Source: an uncultured bacterium (GTDB taxonomy: Bacteria > Patescibacteriota > Minisyncoccia > Phycocordibacterales > UBA5272). From it: 11,987 nucleotides of DNA. Position 1 is the stretch's first letter; every line of letters starts with the position of its first letter. Below are positions 11,944 to 11,987 of the stretch, one piece after another. The translations under genes were made by a program, and so were the position numbers. The stretch lies in NCBI GenBank assembly GCA_903834855.1, contig CAILKS010000050.1, positions 1 to 11,987 on the forward strand, in the 5' to 3' direction. Under the pieces are notes generated by a model. The model did no database searches and was not told the DNA's origin. It saw only the letters and a list, made by a program, of their open reading frames with translations.

Positions 11944-11987
11944 GCAATAAATATAACATTGTGTTAAAGATAAAAGCGACCTCTTAC

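Noticed and set aside
11944..11987. Possible start of rplI or another hairpin at the right edge
   Set aside because: Only 44 nt remain and no start codon with coding potential or complete inverted repeat can be seen.

Overview
The window is AT-rich, tightly packed and coded almost entirely on the + strand. Several features suggest a reduced-genome bacterium of the Candidate Phyla Radiation (Patescibacteria, Parcubacteria-like): a RecO without cysteines, a short MetG, an S6 with an acidic tail, an IleS that appears to carry a histidine-phosphatase insert, very short gene spacing, and almost no Shine-Dalgarno (SD) sequences. This placement is inference from gene style, not from a marker phylogeny. 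All 13 stops are TAA or TAG, and nothing suggests a recoded TGA.

Layout. 1-1582: 3' part of ileS, entering from the left edge and closed by a strong hairpin. 1664-2218: recO. 2351-4225: a large single-pass surface protein with Ig/DUF11-like modules. 4359-9276: a run of five genes with gaps of 3, 10 and 9 nt and one 8-nt overlap. These are an AI-2E family permease, metG, an HD-domain phosphohydrolase, a TatD hydrolase broken by a frameshift at an A7 tract, and an arginase-family ureohydrolase. 9358-10226: two monocistronic-looking genes with real SD sequences, -35/-10 promoters and hairpin terminators (a small OB/cold-shock-like protein and a three-helix membrane protein). They differ from everything around them. 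10308-11822: rpsF-ssb-rpsR, the conserved S6-SSB-S18 cluster.

The most unusual content lies between the genes. The recO/surface-protein and surface-protein/AI-2E gaps hold two copies of a hairpin element with identical 14-nt arms and different GC-rich cores. The rpsF/ssb gap holds a long imperfect hairpin built from AGCT words. The two regions after ssb and after rpsR hold two copies of another element of about 125-130 nt. Their 85-nt cores align without gaps at 75/85 identity, and six of the ten differences form three compensatory base-pair changes. In both, the outer arms take in the stop codon of the upstream gene. This is the best candidate for an undescribed system in the window.

Five genes, possibly six, have a -10-like hexamer 6-9 nt before the ATG and no SD, which predicts leaderless mRNAs. 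A perfect 40-nt palindrome shaped like an intrinsic terminator lies inside the arginase reading frame. I saw no tRNA, rRNA, CRISPR array, transposase or IS end. No gene-free stretch exceeds 300 nt.
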